A stretch of 64,000 bases of DNA from Campylorhamphus procurvoides (lineage: Eukaryota; Chordata; Aves; Passeriformes; Dendrocolaptidae), in contig WBMV01006647.1 in NCBI GenBank assembly GCA_013396655.1, positions 2,265,938 to 2,329,937 of the forward strand, written 5' to 3'. Shown here piece after piece: positions 47,341-60,460 of this stretch (position 1 is its first letter; each line of letters opens with the position of its first letter). A model generated the notes under the pieces. That model was not told the origin of the DNA. It worked only from the letters and a program-made list of their open reading frames with translations, and did no database searches. The position numbers and the translations under genes are program-made.

Positions 47341-48800
47341 TCACAATGCCGTGTAAGAACACTGCTGAAATAATCTAAAACAACTGTCCTGAATCAGGTG
47401 CTGAGAGATGGAGAGCAGAACCTCAGGCATGGGCTGTGATGGGCTTTCTGTTCCTCCCAAACACTGCCTTAAACACATGAGAGTTGCTGAAACTAAGGAG
47501 TGCAAGAATAACTCTGAAACAAGACATTTCAACTTGCCATTACTGGGTGACCCTTCAGGGCATGTAATTTTTCTTCATTTAGAACAACCATAGGTTTTGA
47601 AATACTAAAATGCTGTGATAAAGGATTGCCACAGCCTTGTGAGAGTTTAATTGCCCGCCTGTGTTTGCAGTTTCTGCCTAAGGATAACAATGGATGGGTT
47701 TAGGATGTGATTGTTAACTGTGGTATCCCATGGCTTGTCATGAGTTTTGGCGGAAGAGTCATTTCTCCCACTTCAGGATGGAGCTCTAGAGCCAAAACTC
47801 AAGTTGGTGAGTCCGTCCCGCTCCACACAGAAACATTCCAACCATGTTATGCGTGGGGACCACCAGTGTTACACCATGTTTAGTTGCCTACCAAAGGGGA
47901 TGTGCCTTTGCAAGATCAAGTCTGGGAATAAAGGAGTTCAAAACCTGACGTGGTACCTTAACAACAGCATGTTCTTTCTGTTCTCCTATGGGCTCTTAAT
48001 GCCACCACACCAGTAGCAGAGACAACTGCTCATTGACTAATTCAGTTATTCTTATGTAGCTGGGCATGTTGCTGTTGCTAATCCATTAAGATCAACTTTT
48101 CCTGCTGGCAGGTCTTTGTTTATCCATGGGACTAAAAGCATTTTAAATCTCTTCAGAAAAACATCTTTCTAGAGTGAAGTGAATAATCCTCCAAAAAGAT
48201 GATGGGAACTCCCACTTTTTAGCAAGGACTTTTTAATGGAAATACGATGTTATGGAAGTATAGGCTCTTGTTTTATGCTGAATAATGATGATGATGAGAA
48301 GAATAGTGACTCAGCCTATTTGCATGTGGTTCCTCCAGCAGCAGTTCTGCTGTTTCCTTCCTTGCTGCCACTGCAAGTGTCTGTGTGTGCACAGCGAGCC
48401 GTGCTGGGCGCTGCTCTGTCTGCACACTGTGTTTGTCCATCAGCAGGGCTGGCTTTGGCACTTTGGAGCTCTCTGTGCTGGCTTGGATGTGCCAGTGCTG
48501 GCACCAGGAGGAGAGCCAAGCCAGGCTTGCAGAGGAGGATCAGGAGCAGATCCTTTAAACTGCAATCCCTCCGTATTGTCTGAGTGCTGTGTGTGCCTTG
48601 AATGGGAGGGATTTAGCAATTTGATGGGTAAGTTGTTGTTTTAGAGAAAAATACTGGATAATACTGTTCAATGACTCAGATTCTCTGCCTGTTGATTTCA
48701 GTCCTTGACCTTTGCCATGAAGTTGTCTCTTACTTTCTGCAGTACAGCAAATTTCCAACCAATTTGCAGCTCTGGACTAGCTAATAGCTGTGCCTGGGGA
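47341..48800. other. Mixed-composition block with overlapping frames, GC-richer at 48330-48560
   Basis: The part 48330-48560 is GC-rich (CTGTG and GCTGG words), and four frames on both strands are open across it, up to 119 codons (48285-48644 forward). None resembles a protein family. The frames share the same DNA in different registers, so at most one could be real, and I favour none. A few CpGs occur, but not enough for a CpG island. Confidence 0.35.
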
Positions 48801-51800
48801 GGTTCACACTGGTTTAAATGTTACCTCCCTCCTGACCTTCTCAGGGTGCTCTCTTTGCACACACACTGAGTTTTTGCGAGAGGGACAAGTCTGTGTGTCA
48901 CATCATGGGAAAAAGAGTTTAAATAACTTTATTTGGAAAGCTATGAGAATGAAAAATAAAATAAAAAAATGGCAAAATGACGATGGAGAAAAAAGTTTGA
49001 TATTAGGAAATAGCTTTGTAATGAACTATTTATCTTCCAACTATTTCAACTAGATAACTTGGCCAGTAATAAATAGCTAAATCAATGTTCACTTGAATCA
49101 CATATACATTAACAGTAAATAAGCTTTAAGGAAGCACAGACCAGAAGCATAAAAACCTCTGTGATGGTGATACCAAGAATCCAGCCAATTCAATAAAGTC
49201 TTTTGGAAAGTGGTACTAGGAAAACAGAAAAGATCAGGACACATGGAGACTTTTCCAACCTGAGTAATTTCGCAGGTTTTAACTAAGAACAAAACAAGAG
49301 GCGCTACTTTGCTGGAATTCATATTTGCACTGCCATAATGGGTAGGCAGTGACAGACTTTGCCACTGACCTGTTCTTGAACCTATTGATGTTCATCTAAT
49401 TCTACAACAGTGTTGCAAAACTGTGATTTTAATTGGTATTTTTGCAATATTATTTCTTTATAAATTTATCCTCTTTCATTTGTATGAAACACTTGAAATA
49501 ATATTTTTTTTTCTGATGTCACCATGTTTCATTATTTTGTATAGTCTGGTTTTGTTCCTTTATTGGTCTGAAAAATTTTGCTGAACTTGTGGGTTTTTCC
49601 TCCTTTTTATTATATATATTTTTTTCCTATTTAGAAACTTCTGTACAGTGTATCATTCTGTTTATTTTTTATTTTTCCATAGTTTTGCTCTAAGTCTTTC
49701 TCGAGGTAAGATGCCTGGGATTGCATGGCAAACTCCAGACATGCATCATGAATTTATACAATGGCATAATGATGGTTTTGAGATATTCTTAATAGTTTTC
49801 TCTTTGCCTTTTTGAGAGCTCCTGAGCATTAAGCTGACACTTCTAGAGAACTGTCTGACATGACACCAGATGTCTTGTGTGTGTAGCAAAGTATTATCTA
49901 AGGCTTATTATTGCACTTAGGGAGGGTTATTTTTACTTGTGTGCTGCCATTGAGCTGTATCTCCCATTTTATCCCCAGACAGGCTGTGCTGTCTGTGCCT
50001 TTTCAATCAAACTCGTGTACAAACTTTGAAACTTGCCACATGATTTACTTAAATGTTGATTATCAAGGCTCTGAGTGCTGATCCCTGAAATAACCTACAT
50101 CTATTACAGGAAAAAAAAAAAGAAAGGGTAATTCTGCCACATCCTTTCAATCTTTTAGGGACTACTTAATTCATAAGATGACTCTCTCCCTTATCTCATG
50201 ATGATACAGTTATTTTAAGATGTTTGGGTAAGGGACACTGCAAAAAAGGTTCTAGTATAGACATAACTTATATTAATTATTCTATTCCAAAAGCTTCTTG
50301 ACTTCCTAATAGGCTTTTAGAAACTTGAGAAACACTTGAAAACTATTTTAACCATTTCTCTCTGTAGCCTATTAATTATCTTATCTATCTGTTCTTTTTT
50401 TATATACAATTTCTACCTGTTTCCTAAGATTAGAAGTCTCATTTTGTCTCTGTATCAGCTTCTGTTTTATGTAGGCACTAATAACACACTAATTGCTATG
50501 ATATTGTACCCACTAGTATTATATCAAGAGATACGAGTATGATCTGTCACATGTGGTTGTTCATTAGTCTTCAAAAATAAAAGAAATGGAGAGAAATACT
50601 TTAATTTCTTGTAGTGCACTGCATTGATTTTACTTTTGGGGTTGTCTGGAATATTTGATGATTGTGATTATTTATTTGCATGAAGAGGGAAAAAAAATAA
50701 AATGTTCCCCTAGCAATTTTTTAAAATCTGGATTTTTCCTGAGCTCACATTATGAAAATGACTTGCCTCTGAAGAATTGTTCTATATAAATTTAGCCTTC
50801 ATGATTAAATTTAGCAATATAGCGAAACAGAATTTTAACTCATTTAGAAAATCTCAGTCCATCTCTTAATGATGTTCCCATAATCAACTTATATGAAGGA
50901 AAAGAAAATGAAGAGAATTCAATATTTAGCAGTTAAAATGTGACACTTAGAAGAGCCAAGTCCTGCTAGGCTTTCGTTTAAAGGCCATTTCCCATTGCTG
51001 CCCAGAAGCCAATTTTCCAAGTTCATTTTCATCACTGCAGCAGCTTTGTGTTTTGAATGGCAAAATTTTATGTTTTGGGTTTTTTTTTATTACTGCTGGA
51101 AAACTTATAAGTTAAAAAAAAAAAGATGTTTTTATACATTGTCTTTCTCAGATAAATTCCCAGCAGTGAGAAATTACAGATTAGTGTCAAATGATGATTC
51201 TCTGTCACTGAAACATGTTCGAAACCAGCAGCTCTCCCACCACAAAGCTGGAATGGTATTATGGGGTGCCTCAAAGACAGTGTGGTTTGTTGAGTTGTTC
51301 CTGGGCAGGTGTGAGAATTAATAACCTACAATGCTCTTCCAAAGGGCTAATTTTGCTACTTTTTCCCCATTGTAAGTTCTGTGATAAAGTCAAAAAAGAA
51401 AAAAGAGATTTGGTTTTAATAATGTTTCTAACCTTCTGAATTATTAATATTTAGATGATGGCTTAGTACAAGATTATTCACTTCTGATGATGATAAGATT
51501 TAATAGCAATAATGAACTCGAGGTTAAATAATACTTATATAGCACCTTTCAGTGGGGGAGTTCAAATGTTATATACACATAATTAATTGTGATGTAGAAA
51601 ATAACTATTACAAGCATATAAGTAATAGTAAGGAAAAGCAAATTTTCTTTCTGCAAGTTCAGACTGTGAGTCAGGAAGACAGAGATGGGGCAGAACCAAC
51701 TAATCCTGAGTTTCAGACCCTGTCTGAGTCACCGGGCACAAATAATGTATTAAAACCAAACTATACCACAATGAAAAAGGAGAAATTGGTGACTCTGCAC

Positions 51801-52280
51801 TCAAATTTCTCTGCTGTAACTTCAATTAGCTAAATGGGGGAAGAAGTGAGTAAATTTGAGCAAAACTTTGGGAGAATTTTTATCAGAATGTCCTTTCAGT
51901 GGCACCATGTTGAGGTGTGTGTGATGGACCTAAAGAGAGGAGGCAGCAAAACGCATTTAAGTGCCAACGGAAGGTGAAGTTACCAGTCAAATATAATCAT
52001 TGTATTTTATTATTTTATTTTTATTATATTCAGATTTCTTCAGAGCTCTATTAGTGAGTAGGATTTTAGTGACTCAACATAGAAAAAATAGAGATGTATA
52101 TGTCACAGCCTGGATGTTCCTTCCCAAAAGCAAAAAGAAATCCAAATTATACATTATTTTTAATTACTTATCTTTTAGTTGATGTGGAGGGAAGAAGGGG
52201 CAGGCATGAGTGACATTTTACCCTTGGAAGAAGAGAGATGGCACTGTCCAATGCATTGGAGAACCAAGTCCTACCTAAGG
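48801..52280. other. AT-rich unique DNA, no gene seen
   Basis: Strongly AT-rich with A and T runs (for example around 49503-49680 and 50108-50123). The longest frame is 108 codons (50995-51321 forward) with no domain. The 68-codon forward frame 50336-50542 is very hydrophobic, but this reflects T-rich DNA. No repeat or RNA gene was recognised. Confidence 0.45.
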
Positions 52281-52540
52281 AGAGCAACTTTTTACAAGGG
52301 CGTGCAGTGATGGGACTTGTTTTAGGCTGATGGAGGGCAGATTTAGCTTAGAAATTAGGAAGTTCATTCCCCTGAGGGTGCTAAAACACTGAGAAGTTGT
52401 GGCTGCCCCTGGAAGTGCCCAAGGCCAGGCTGGATAGGCTTGAAGCACCCTGGGCTAGTGGAAGGTGTCCCTGCCCATGGCAGGGGATTGGAAGTAGATG
52501 ATCTTCAAGGTCCCTTTGACTCCAGACCATTCTGTGAGCC
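52281..52540 (+). mobile_element. CR1 LINE, 5'-truncated, ~260 bp, diverged
   Basis: Forward copy: AACTTTTTACAAGGGCGTGCA, GTGATGGGAC, GCAGATTTAGCTTAGAAATTA, GAGAAGTTGTGGCTGCCCC, GGAAGTGCCCAAGGCCAGG, CTAGTGGAAGGTGTCCCTGCC, GATGATCTTCAAGGTCCC and a worn tail CCATTCTGTGAGCC. The CCCATCC part of the usual GCCCCATCCCTGG is deleted, and the ORF2 C-terminal frame is interrupted. Confidence 0.94.
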
Positions 52541-54415
52541 CATAAAAGGTGTTTTTATAAGAGCTAAAGCCACGAAATACCATCTTTTACCATTTTCCCC
52601 CAGAGCAAGGTGTGAGGTGAGAAGTCAGCCAGTGCCTGCTTAGTGTCATGGCAGGGATTTGGGAACCCCTCAGGCTCTGCTGTTCCCCACCTGAGGGAAC
52701 CCTTTGCTCACACTTCTGGGTGAATACTTGTCTCAGATGTATCCCAGGCTGTGGAACACTGAGGGATGTGCCACTCACTCACACAGAGCCACATTAGGGT
52801 GTGTTTATGGGGGAATTTGGGAGCTCTCCTGTTCTGGCCCTCACCTCCTGCACGTCTCCAGGGGCAGGGAAGGTTCTCTACACTCCTTTGTTAGCTGAGA
52901 AGCAGGATACAGTGAGCTCTGGCAAATCAAAATGAGTGCAAATTAAGGTAAATTAGAAAATCATGAACTATTTAATACTCCTATTTCCACATTATTTATT
53001 CAGAAGAAATGTCTATTAACAGTGTGTTGGACTCACAAGGCAATTAACTCCCTTTCACAGATCCCTCTGCAGATACACTGACATGCTCTGCAGAACAAAG
53101 GATATGATCTTTGGGGGAAAGATGCTGCTGTGTTTTGGGGTTTTGGGGGGGTTTCTTTTTGTTTACTTATCACTGTGTTGTCACGTGAGGGAAAATGATT
53201 AGTTACATTGCTGCAGTGTGTGAAGACATAGGTCAGCAGGATGTATCCAGATCCACATCCACTTCAGACCTGTTTCCCATCACTCCCGTTCAGAGCATCC
53301 AACATGATTGTCTCTTCTTCCTTCCAGTCTGTTTGGTCCTTGTCTTTCTGAGCAATAATTTCTGAGTATACAGCTTATGAATTGCAGATTTAGTTTGGCG
53401 CCTGATGAGATACAAAGCACACATGGTGGCTCCTCAACAGAGGACAAGTGTAGCCAGCTCAAAGCCCAGGTATCTTATGGACAGAAAGGTGGATTCTTCC
53501 TCAAATCCATGGGGTTCAGGACTCAGTTCTGGGATGGTGGCTGTCCCTGTGCAGCTCTAATAAATGCTGTAATGCTGAAGTGATTGCACACTTTAATTAT
53601 TTTAAAACATAATTTATGCATTAGTTTCCATAGTAACTTGTCATTGCAGTGACATGGTTGGAGCTAGTGACATTTGTGAGTTAATTAAGCCATGTTTTGC
53701 ATTGTAGTGTTTGATTTCTCAAGGTTTTTGTTATGGCCAGTTGCATTTATATTAAAATTGTTATACATTCCATAGTTATATACTAGATAGAAAATTAGTC
53801 AATGAGATCACTGTATTTTAAGCATTAAAGAAGTGTAATTGAAATCTGTTTCTGCAAAAGGCTGTATTTTCAAAAATACCCTACTTTGACACATGGGAAT
53901 ATTGTTTCTTCAGGGCTTGCTCCACTATTAAATAAAGATTTAAGTGTTTGGCTCTGAAGGAATCATCACTTTCAACCAGGGACAATTCACTGTGCCAATA
54001 AAATGGTTGTGTACAATTTAGAAAGGACCAGAAAACAATGTTCTTGGCTCTAATTAGTTTTCTTGATGTATAAGGTAATATATTTCTCGGAAGGATATAA
54101 ATGATACTAACACTTTTATTTTGACATAATAAGCCTCCTAAAGAATTAGAGTTTAAACGAAAAATACATACAGTACCAGCAACTCCTGCTTTCCACTCTT
54201 GCAACCATTGCATATATCTGTACATGGAGGAAACTCATGGATTAAACTATGAGCTATTGCTGTTACAAAATGAGTTTTCTATTAGGCATCTTTAATAGAT
54301 TATGGGAGTCTGCAGCAATAGAACATCTTGGAGAGGAGCTAGTTCATCCCAGATTGGGTTTGCTGGGGTGGAAGAGAAGTGGCACACAAGTCTTGTTGTG
54401 ATTATCCCCGCTCCA
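52541..54415. other. Unique DNA, no gene seen
   Basis: Non-repetitive. It includes a G/T patch at 53112-53160 with three G-runs of four to seven (possible G-quadruplex, weak). Frames are at most 114 codons (53881-54225 reverse), without recognised domains. Confidence 0.45.
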
Positions 54416-54625
54416 GATGAGATATCAGGAAATTCTTCCCTGTGAGGGTGGGCAGGCCCTGGCACAGGTTGCCCAGAGAAGTTGTGGCTGCCCCATCCCT
54501 GGAAGTGTCCAAGGCCAGGTTGGGTGGGGCTTGGAGAAACCTGGGTTGGTGGAAGGTGTCCCTGACCATGGCAGGGGGTGGAATGAGATGAGCTTTAAGG
54601 TCCCTTCCAACCCAAACCATCCTCT
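54416..54625 (+). mobile_element. CR1 LINE, 5'-truncated, ~210 bp, little diverged
   Basis: Forward copy of the same subfamily as 12831 and 42427: GTGGGCAGGCCCTGGCACAGG (exactly as in the 12831 copy), TTGCCCAGAGAAGTTGTGGC, GGAAGTGTCCAAGGCCAGG, GGTGGAAGGTGTCCCTGACC, GGAATGAGATGAGCTTTAAGG and CCTTCCAACCCAAACCATCC. The usual ACCTGG-x-CTAGTGG reads ACCTGGGTTGGTGG here, so the normal ORF2 stop is lost. The terminal repeat is damaged (CTCTGATGATGG). Confidence 0.95.
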
Positions 54626-57600
54626 GATGATGGTCCCAGAATCTGAAAGCTGCAAACCTGCAATTACCCACGAATGGTCTGAAAAAGACCCCACAGTCAA
54701 TGTGGGTGAGGTTAGAATGCCAAATACCATGATTTGATGTAAAAAAGGTTTCTTTTACTTATAGATTCAGTAGATTGTCTTCTAGTACATGGAATAAGAA
54801 CTTTGATAGATTAAAACAGTAGCTTCGTGTATGACTTTTATGTTATAATGTCAGTTTTTAGAATGTAGATTACTAGTTATTCAGGTAGAGAAAGAAGTAT
54901 ACAATAAAGAGTAAGCACAAATGTGGCTTAAAAGGTTTGAAGGTGAGAAAATACAAACTAAAGCATATGGTAAAGTATTTCTACTGTGTGTGTATCTTGG
55001 TGAAAAGGCCCCTATGGAGCTAAAATGGGAAGTTTCTCCAGGAAGCAGCTGCTGCTGGTGTGAGAATTGCCCCACTCCTCCCCTCCTTTCACAGCTATTT
55101 CTTACTCCTTATTTTCTGCTTTCTGTTTTCCATTAGTGGAAACCAAAACTTTGTTCAGGTAGCAGCCATAAGTAATATATATACACAAAGGTGTAGTCTC
55201 TACTCGTAGCCCCAGCACCTGATCAAACACTCTGCTGGCACAAACAGGCAGGGCAGGTTGTCAGGAAACATCAGTGTCCCCTTCTGCCCACCCCAGAAAT
55301 GCTCGTTGTATATCATATCTATTGGTTTCACTGCCATTTGAGGAGGGAGGAATATGAAATATTGGTCTGTGAGGGCAGTTGGAATGCTGATGGAGAGTAA
55401 ACTGAGATTGTAAGGTATTTGAATGGCTTGGGGTATTTTTCATTCTTTCCCTCTGCTTCCCTAATTGCCACTGGAAATTGTGGAGAAACTGCTGGACTTG
55501 CAGCACCTACAAATTAATCTGTATTTTTATATTTACCCATCCTGAGTGTTTCTAGCTACTGAGGGAGGCAATAAAAGGTTGCACACAGCATTGCAGAAGT
55601 CTGCTCTGAATAAGAATTGGGGTTGGGAGAGGTAAAATGTATTAATAAAATTGGAAAACAATAAAAGTCACATCAGTGAAGCTTCTGTAGTACCTGACAT
55701 GTTTAATTTTAGTAAAATTTCTTAATAATTTTATTTCCTGCGAAAGATCCTCTCACACATATATTTTAATTATTGCAGTACTAAAAAGAGCATAAAAATA
55801 ACTTGGGAAAGGCAAAGTATGGAAGACTACTGGGGACTGGCTGTGACTCAGAGACAGTGTGAAAACAGCAAGGGCAGATTTGAAATGAGGAATCAGAAGT
55901 TTATCTGTCACGATTTTGCTGTAATATCTCAATTATTTCATCTGTCAAATGAGGACCACAGGATGTCTCTTGGGTGGGATGGCCAGAATATGGTCATGTA
56001 CACAAATTTCAGTAGTTCAGGAAGTCACTGCTTGTCAAATGAACAGCAAAAATTGTATGAATATTCCATCATGTTTGCAAGTAAAATGGGATAGCTTAAT
56101 CCATGTGCATTATCCTTGGGAAATGAAGGGTATTTCACATACACACAGAAATCCACACACACAGAGTTAATGACTGTGACTTGACAGATAAACTGTAATT
56201 TAGCTCTCACCACGTGAACGTGACCAGTGATTCGGATGCAGAATCAGCTTTGTAATTCATGTTTTCTAAATATGCAGACACACACCATATGTGGATATTC
56301 TTATGCCAGAGGAGAACATCTAAGCTACCTACTCTGTAGGTAGTTAGCAGGTTTTATGCACATGCTCTTTAAAGCAGTGTTAGTAATGCTGTTGTTAAAA
56401 TTGCAGCTGTTTATCTGACTGACTGAAATGTTGTCATTGTGGCCAGTTGCTTGAGATGTTTTATTTCTTTCCTTTGCTTTTGTTAGTGGTGATCCTGAAG
56501 GAATACAAATATTTTGCTAGCATTTTGTCAATACTACAAAAATATTCTGGTCAACTGGGGCAATGTACTTTTCCATGCTTTTCGATAATAAATTCAGGTG
56601 TGTGGGCCTGAAGTTTGGGTAGCAGGCATTAGAAGCTCTAGGACAAAAGTTGCCTTTCTCCAAACTCTGAGTGGGATCCCATCTGCCCTCGCACTGTGGG
56701 TGACTGAAGGTTCTTCAAGCTTTTGGAGAACTCTTTTTAACAGGAAGCCCTGCCAGGGTTTGCTTTTCTGTGCATCCAAAACCAGCCTTAGCTACAGAAA
56801 TTAGGGATAAGCACTTATCTAAACTTGATAGATCTAGTCTACAAGTTAGACAGAGTGATAATTAAAACTTCAGGGATGTTTTTATTGACATGGTGTATGA
56901 GGTACAAGAACTCATGGTGTTCCTGCCATCCCACTCAGCTATAATGGTTCAGCACTCAGTTCTTATTCTTTCTGAGGGATTCATGCCCACTCCTACCCCA
57001 CAGGACATGGACTAGGGGACTCAGTTCTGTTTCTCATCTACAGTTGCAGTAATCTTACTTCAGGGTTGGATTTGGAATTGTTTAGGTTTGGATTTCTGAA
57101 GCTCTGGATTATGTTTTCATTTCAGTGAACTGCATTAACATCTGTTTCCATTACTGTACCATTCTGCTGCATAACTTGTCCCCATTTCTGTATAAACAAA
57201 GTGTTCTTCAATTCTTATCTGAAGGGATTATCAAAGGCATCAATTTGGTGACTGAAAGACTTAGATATTTTGGACTTATTTTTAGAAATGAATTAAATAC
57301 AGCATGTGAAACTCTGCACTATGTAACACTCAGGGATCACTGGATATCATACAAAAGTTTGTAAAATATCTCTATTTCAGTTAATTACAGTGTTGTGAGT
57401 CTACATAGTTATCTGCAAAAAGATTTGAAACAATGAAAGGATTTTACTTTAGCAAATTATTTATTGCACTGTGATCATTAAGATGAAAAGAATTTTAACT
57501 TATGTTTAGATTTCCATTGCCAGACTACAGCTTTGAACAACAGGCACAGCCAGGTCCTCATTATTTTCCATATCTGTGTACACTGAAAACATATATAGTA

Positions 57601-58390
57601 GTGAAAACCTACCACTTTTCACCACATATATCTTTACACTGCCATGTTTTGGTGATTGCTGCAGCATTTTTTCACTAGGAAAAGTGCTATATGTAATTAT
57701 AGGGGAAGGCACAATTACAAATTGCATGCAATTACAACCAAACAAGTAAACAAAATAAAACTACATTCAGCGAGCTAAGGAGTAGCTGAAAGCCTTTTAA
57801 TGGAGATGCCAAAGATGAGCTTTTGCAGCTCTACAATTTGCCAGTCAAATTGTTGTTATTTAGGAGAAGTTCCCCACAGAAGCTCAGAGCAGAGCAAGTG
57901 ATTGGCAAATTGTCTTTTGAAATTGGTATCTACTGTTCAGATTGGTTTTCCCTCATTATTCCTTGACAAGATCTTAATATTTTCAGACTTGAGAGCTGGG
58001 GTATCTTTCTTCCAAAGTGAACTTTGCTATTCTGTGTGTCTCATGAAATGAGACCCTTTCACTCTGAGGGGCACATCTCAGGAAATCAGTAATATTTGGA
58101 AGGTGTGTTTGTAATAAAAAAGCATTATGAGTTTTTAAAAAAGACAGCACAAAAGAGGATAAATACTGCATCTCCATTGTTCAGAAGTTTATCACTGAAA
58201 TAAGTTCTATCTTCTGGATCTAAATCAATGGGAGAAGTAAACAAAGCTGTAGAGATAAGCTTGTGTTCTCAGCTATAGACAATACTTTTCTAAAGAAATT
58301 AAATTCTGCTTGTGACCAAGTGCTGAGCATTTCTTTGAAGCTGTGCTGCAATTCCTGCTGGTTGGTGCTGCAGGACATGGATCAAACACA
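54626..58390. other. AT-rich unique DNA, no gene seen
   Basis: About 3.8 kb without recognisable repeats. Frames are up to 91 codons (55819-56094 forward), none with a domain. Short CA-rich patches occur near 56140-56165. A forward and a reverse frame at 56594-56804 overlap completely and are not convincing. Confidence 0.45.
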
Positions 58391-58393
58391 TCC

Positions 58394-58415
58394 TTTCCCT
58401 TCCCTTCCCTTCCCA
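58394..58415. repeat. (TTCCC)n pentanucleotide repeat
   Basis: About four copies of TTCCC in tandem. Short simple repeat. Confidence 0.85.
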
Positions 58416-58739
58416 GCCATGGTAGGCAAGAGCCTCTCACACAGATCTGCAAGTGCCCTGATGGAATTTCTGATGCTTTCCTGTCATAACAGATTCCCAC
58501 ACAGGCAACTTTTTGGCTTATGATATTTTTTTAAGATTAAAAGTTATAGAGGAGTTTGGACAAAAGGAACAGCTGGCATAGGGATTCTTCCATATCTTTT
58601 TAACAACAACAACAAAACAATTAAAAAAATGTTGCTCAGCCTGTGCAGACACAGTGAGGTTATTTTGTGATAACATGGAATGTGTTCTGCAGCTGCATCC
58701 TCTTGACAAATAACCCTCCCTCTCCCCCAGCAGCATACT

Positions 58740-59060
58740 TGAAGATAATTGGCTGAAATGTTCTTAGCAAATAATTATTTGACCAATTAACGCTGTTAGT
58801 CTGCAGAGTAATGAACTGTGAATAGAGTTTTAATTCCTGTGAAATCCCACATTTTTACCAACCGAGGGAAGATAAAAAGCATCTTGAAGTTGTTGAACAA
58901 ATAATTTCTTTTGAAAACACTGAAAAGATGCAGAAGTTTTTTCTTTCTGCAAGCACTTATGGAAACCTAACGCTATTCAGATTGACGCTTGAGAGGAAAA
59001 ATCTGTAAAATGAGAGATAAATACTGACATATCAAATTTTTCGTTTGTTCAGACAAGGGT
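58740..59060. promoter_or_regulatory. Possible conserved non-coding element
   Basis: Repeat-free AT-rich segment keeping several CpGs (TAACGCTG, ACCGAGG, TAACGC, TTGACGC, TTCGTTTG) and ATTA-type cores (AATAATTATTTG, CCAATTAACG). No frame of 60 codons lies fully inside. Texture suggests constraint; weak evidence. Confidence 0.2.
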
Positions 59061-60251
59061 TTTGAATCCTTTTTGAGTTTATTCACACAGAATTATGCAG
59101 TGAAAAATGATCTGTAGAAATCAAGACCTACATTTAAGGGCATACCTATTCTATGAAGAATTTTCCATTCAACCCTTACTACCTTCTAGCTAAAGTAAAT
59201 ATTATTCAGTAATCAAATAGTAGACATGGCACATTTCTTCTGTATCAAAGAATCAAACAGGTTGTGTCTATATTAGATTACCAGTCTGTGCTCAAGCTGT
59301 GGATTGTGTCACCAACTCCCTACTTTGCCAGCTCAGAAGAAAGCAGGAATGGGGGATCTTTGACACAGAACACTTTCAAAAAGGACCTTTAGTTGGCCAG
59401 TAATCATCTCATACTTGAAATATGACATTTAAGCTGAGTTGTCAGGCTACTGCAATGACTTCGATTAAAAACTCTCTTGTGGAAACTAAGAGGAAAAAAT
59501 AATTAACAATGAACCAGAACTACGGGGAGAAAACCTGCTTGCTTATACATTAAAGAAAAAAGCAGATAGCTAATAATGCAGGTGAAAATAAAACCCCATC
59601 AAATCTAAGAATAGATGATCAACCCAGGAGTATCTGAAAAATAAATAAGATAGTGGGTGAAGGAGTATTAGCAAAAGCAACAAGAAGTAAAGACTAAAGC
59701 CAAAGTATTTTTAAGTGGAAAGGAGTGGAAAGAGTAGCTGGAAGCAAAGCATTTATCAGGCTGAAACAATGCCACGTTTGTACCATTGTGTTGGGAAGTA
59801 ATTTGCCTGCAGGACAGAAAAATATCTTGGTTTGAAATGAGATGGAAATGAAAATGCAGCACTGTCTTCCAGGTTCTTTTTTTAGGTAAGTTTTCTTGAC
59901 AGCTACCAATGTCAGGAAAAGCTTCCTATCTTAGTTTGGGTTAGCTAAAATAAGTGAGAAGTAAAACTTGGATGAATCTTGTCTCAGTGTGTACATGGGT
60001 AGATAGTTGAGTCCTCTGTTACTTTGGGAATAGTCTGCAGAGAAGTTTCTTGGATTTCAGTGGTATGAACTTAATTTTTAACCACTAAAGGTGGTCAAAA
60101 AATTATATGTGAGTGCAGGTTTAAAATCAACATGCACTTGAAAACATCATTAGGAAACTTCACCTTGCAACTTTTAACTTGGTGTCATATTAAACAGAGA
60201 CAGCAACGATTCTGTGTCTGCATTAATGGTTTAGTTCAGCTCAAGGATTCT
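59061..60251. other. AT-rich unique DNA, no gene seen
   Basis: Non-repetitive; two overlapping reverse frames near 59668-59909 (64 and 71 codons) without domains. No RNA gene or tandem array was recognised. Confidence 0.45.
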
Positions 60252-60460
60252 AGGGGAGGTTTAGATTAGGTGTTAGGGAAATAAAAATCATGGAAAAGCT
60301 TGTAAGGCATCAGAGCAGGGGTGGGGTCACCAACCCTGGAAGGGTTCAGGAAAATATGTGGATATGGCACCTGAGGACATGTTTTCATGTGGTGGTGCTG
60401 GGTTTGACAGCTGGACTCGGTGATTTAAAGGTCTTTTCCAGCCTTAATTTTTCTATGTGC
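60252..60460 (+). mobile_element. CR1 LINE, 5'-truncated, ~210 bp, old and diverged
   Basis: Forward copy of the 281/19125 type: GGGGAGGTTTAGATTAGGTG, GGGGTGGGGTCACCAACCCTG, ATGGCACCTGAGGACATG, GTGGTGCTGGGTTTGACAGC, GGACTCGGTGATTTAAAGG, TCTTTTCCAGCC and a worn ATTTTTCTATGTG tail. The ORF2 frame is broken by several indels, so this is among the oldest copies here. Confidence 0.88.

Noticed and set aside
48236..48644. 115- and 119-codon frames in a GC-richer patch
   Set aside because: Overlapping in several registers and on both strands, so the cause is composition. No protein similarity I can name.
53112..53160. G-runs and TTTTGGGG units, possible G-quadruplex or telomere-like repeat
   Set aside because: Only three separated G-runs and no true tandem array.
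54402..54737. Three frames of 89-106 codons
   Set aside because: They cover the CR1 at 54416-54625 and its flank; not host genes.
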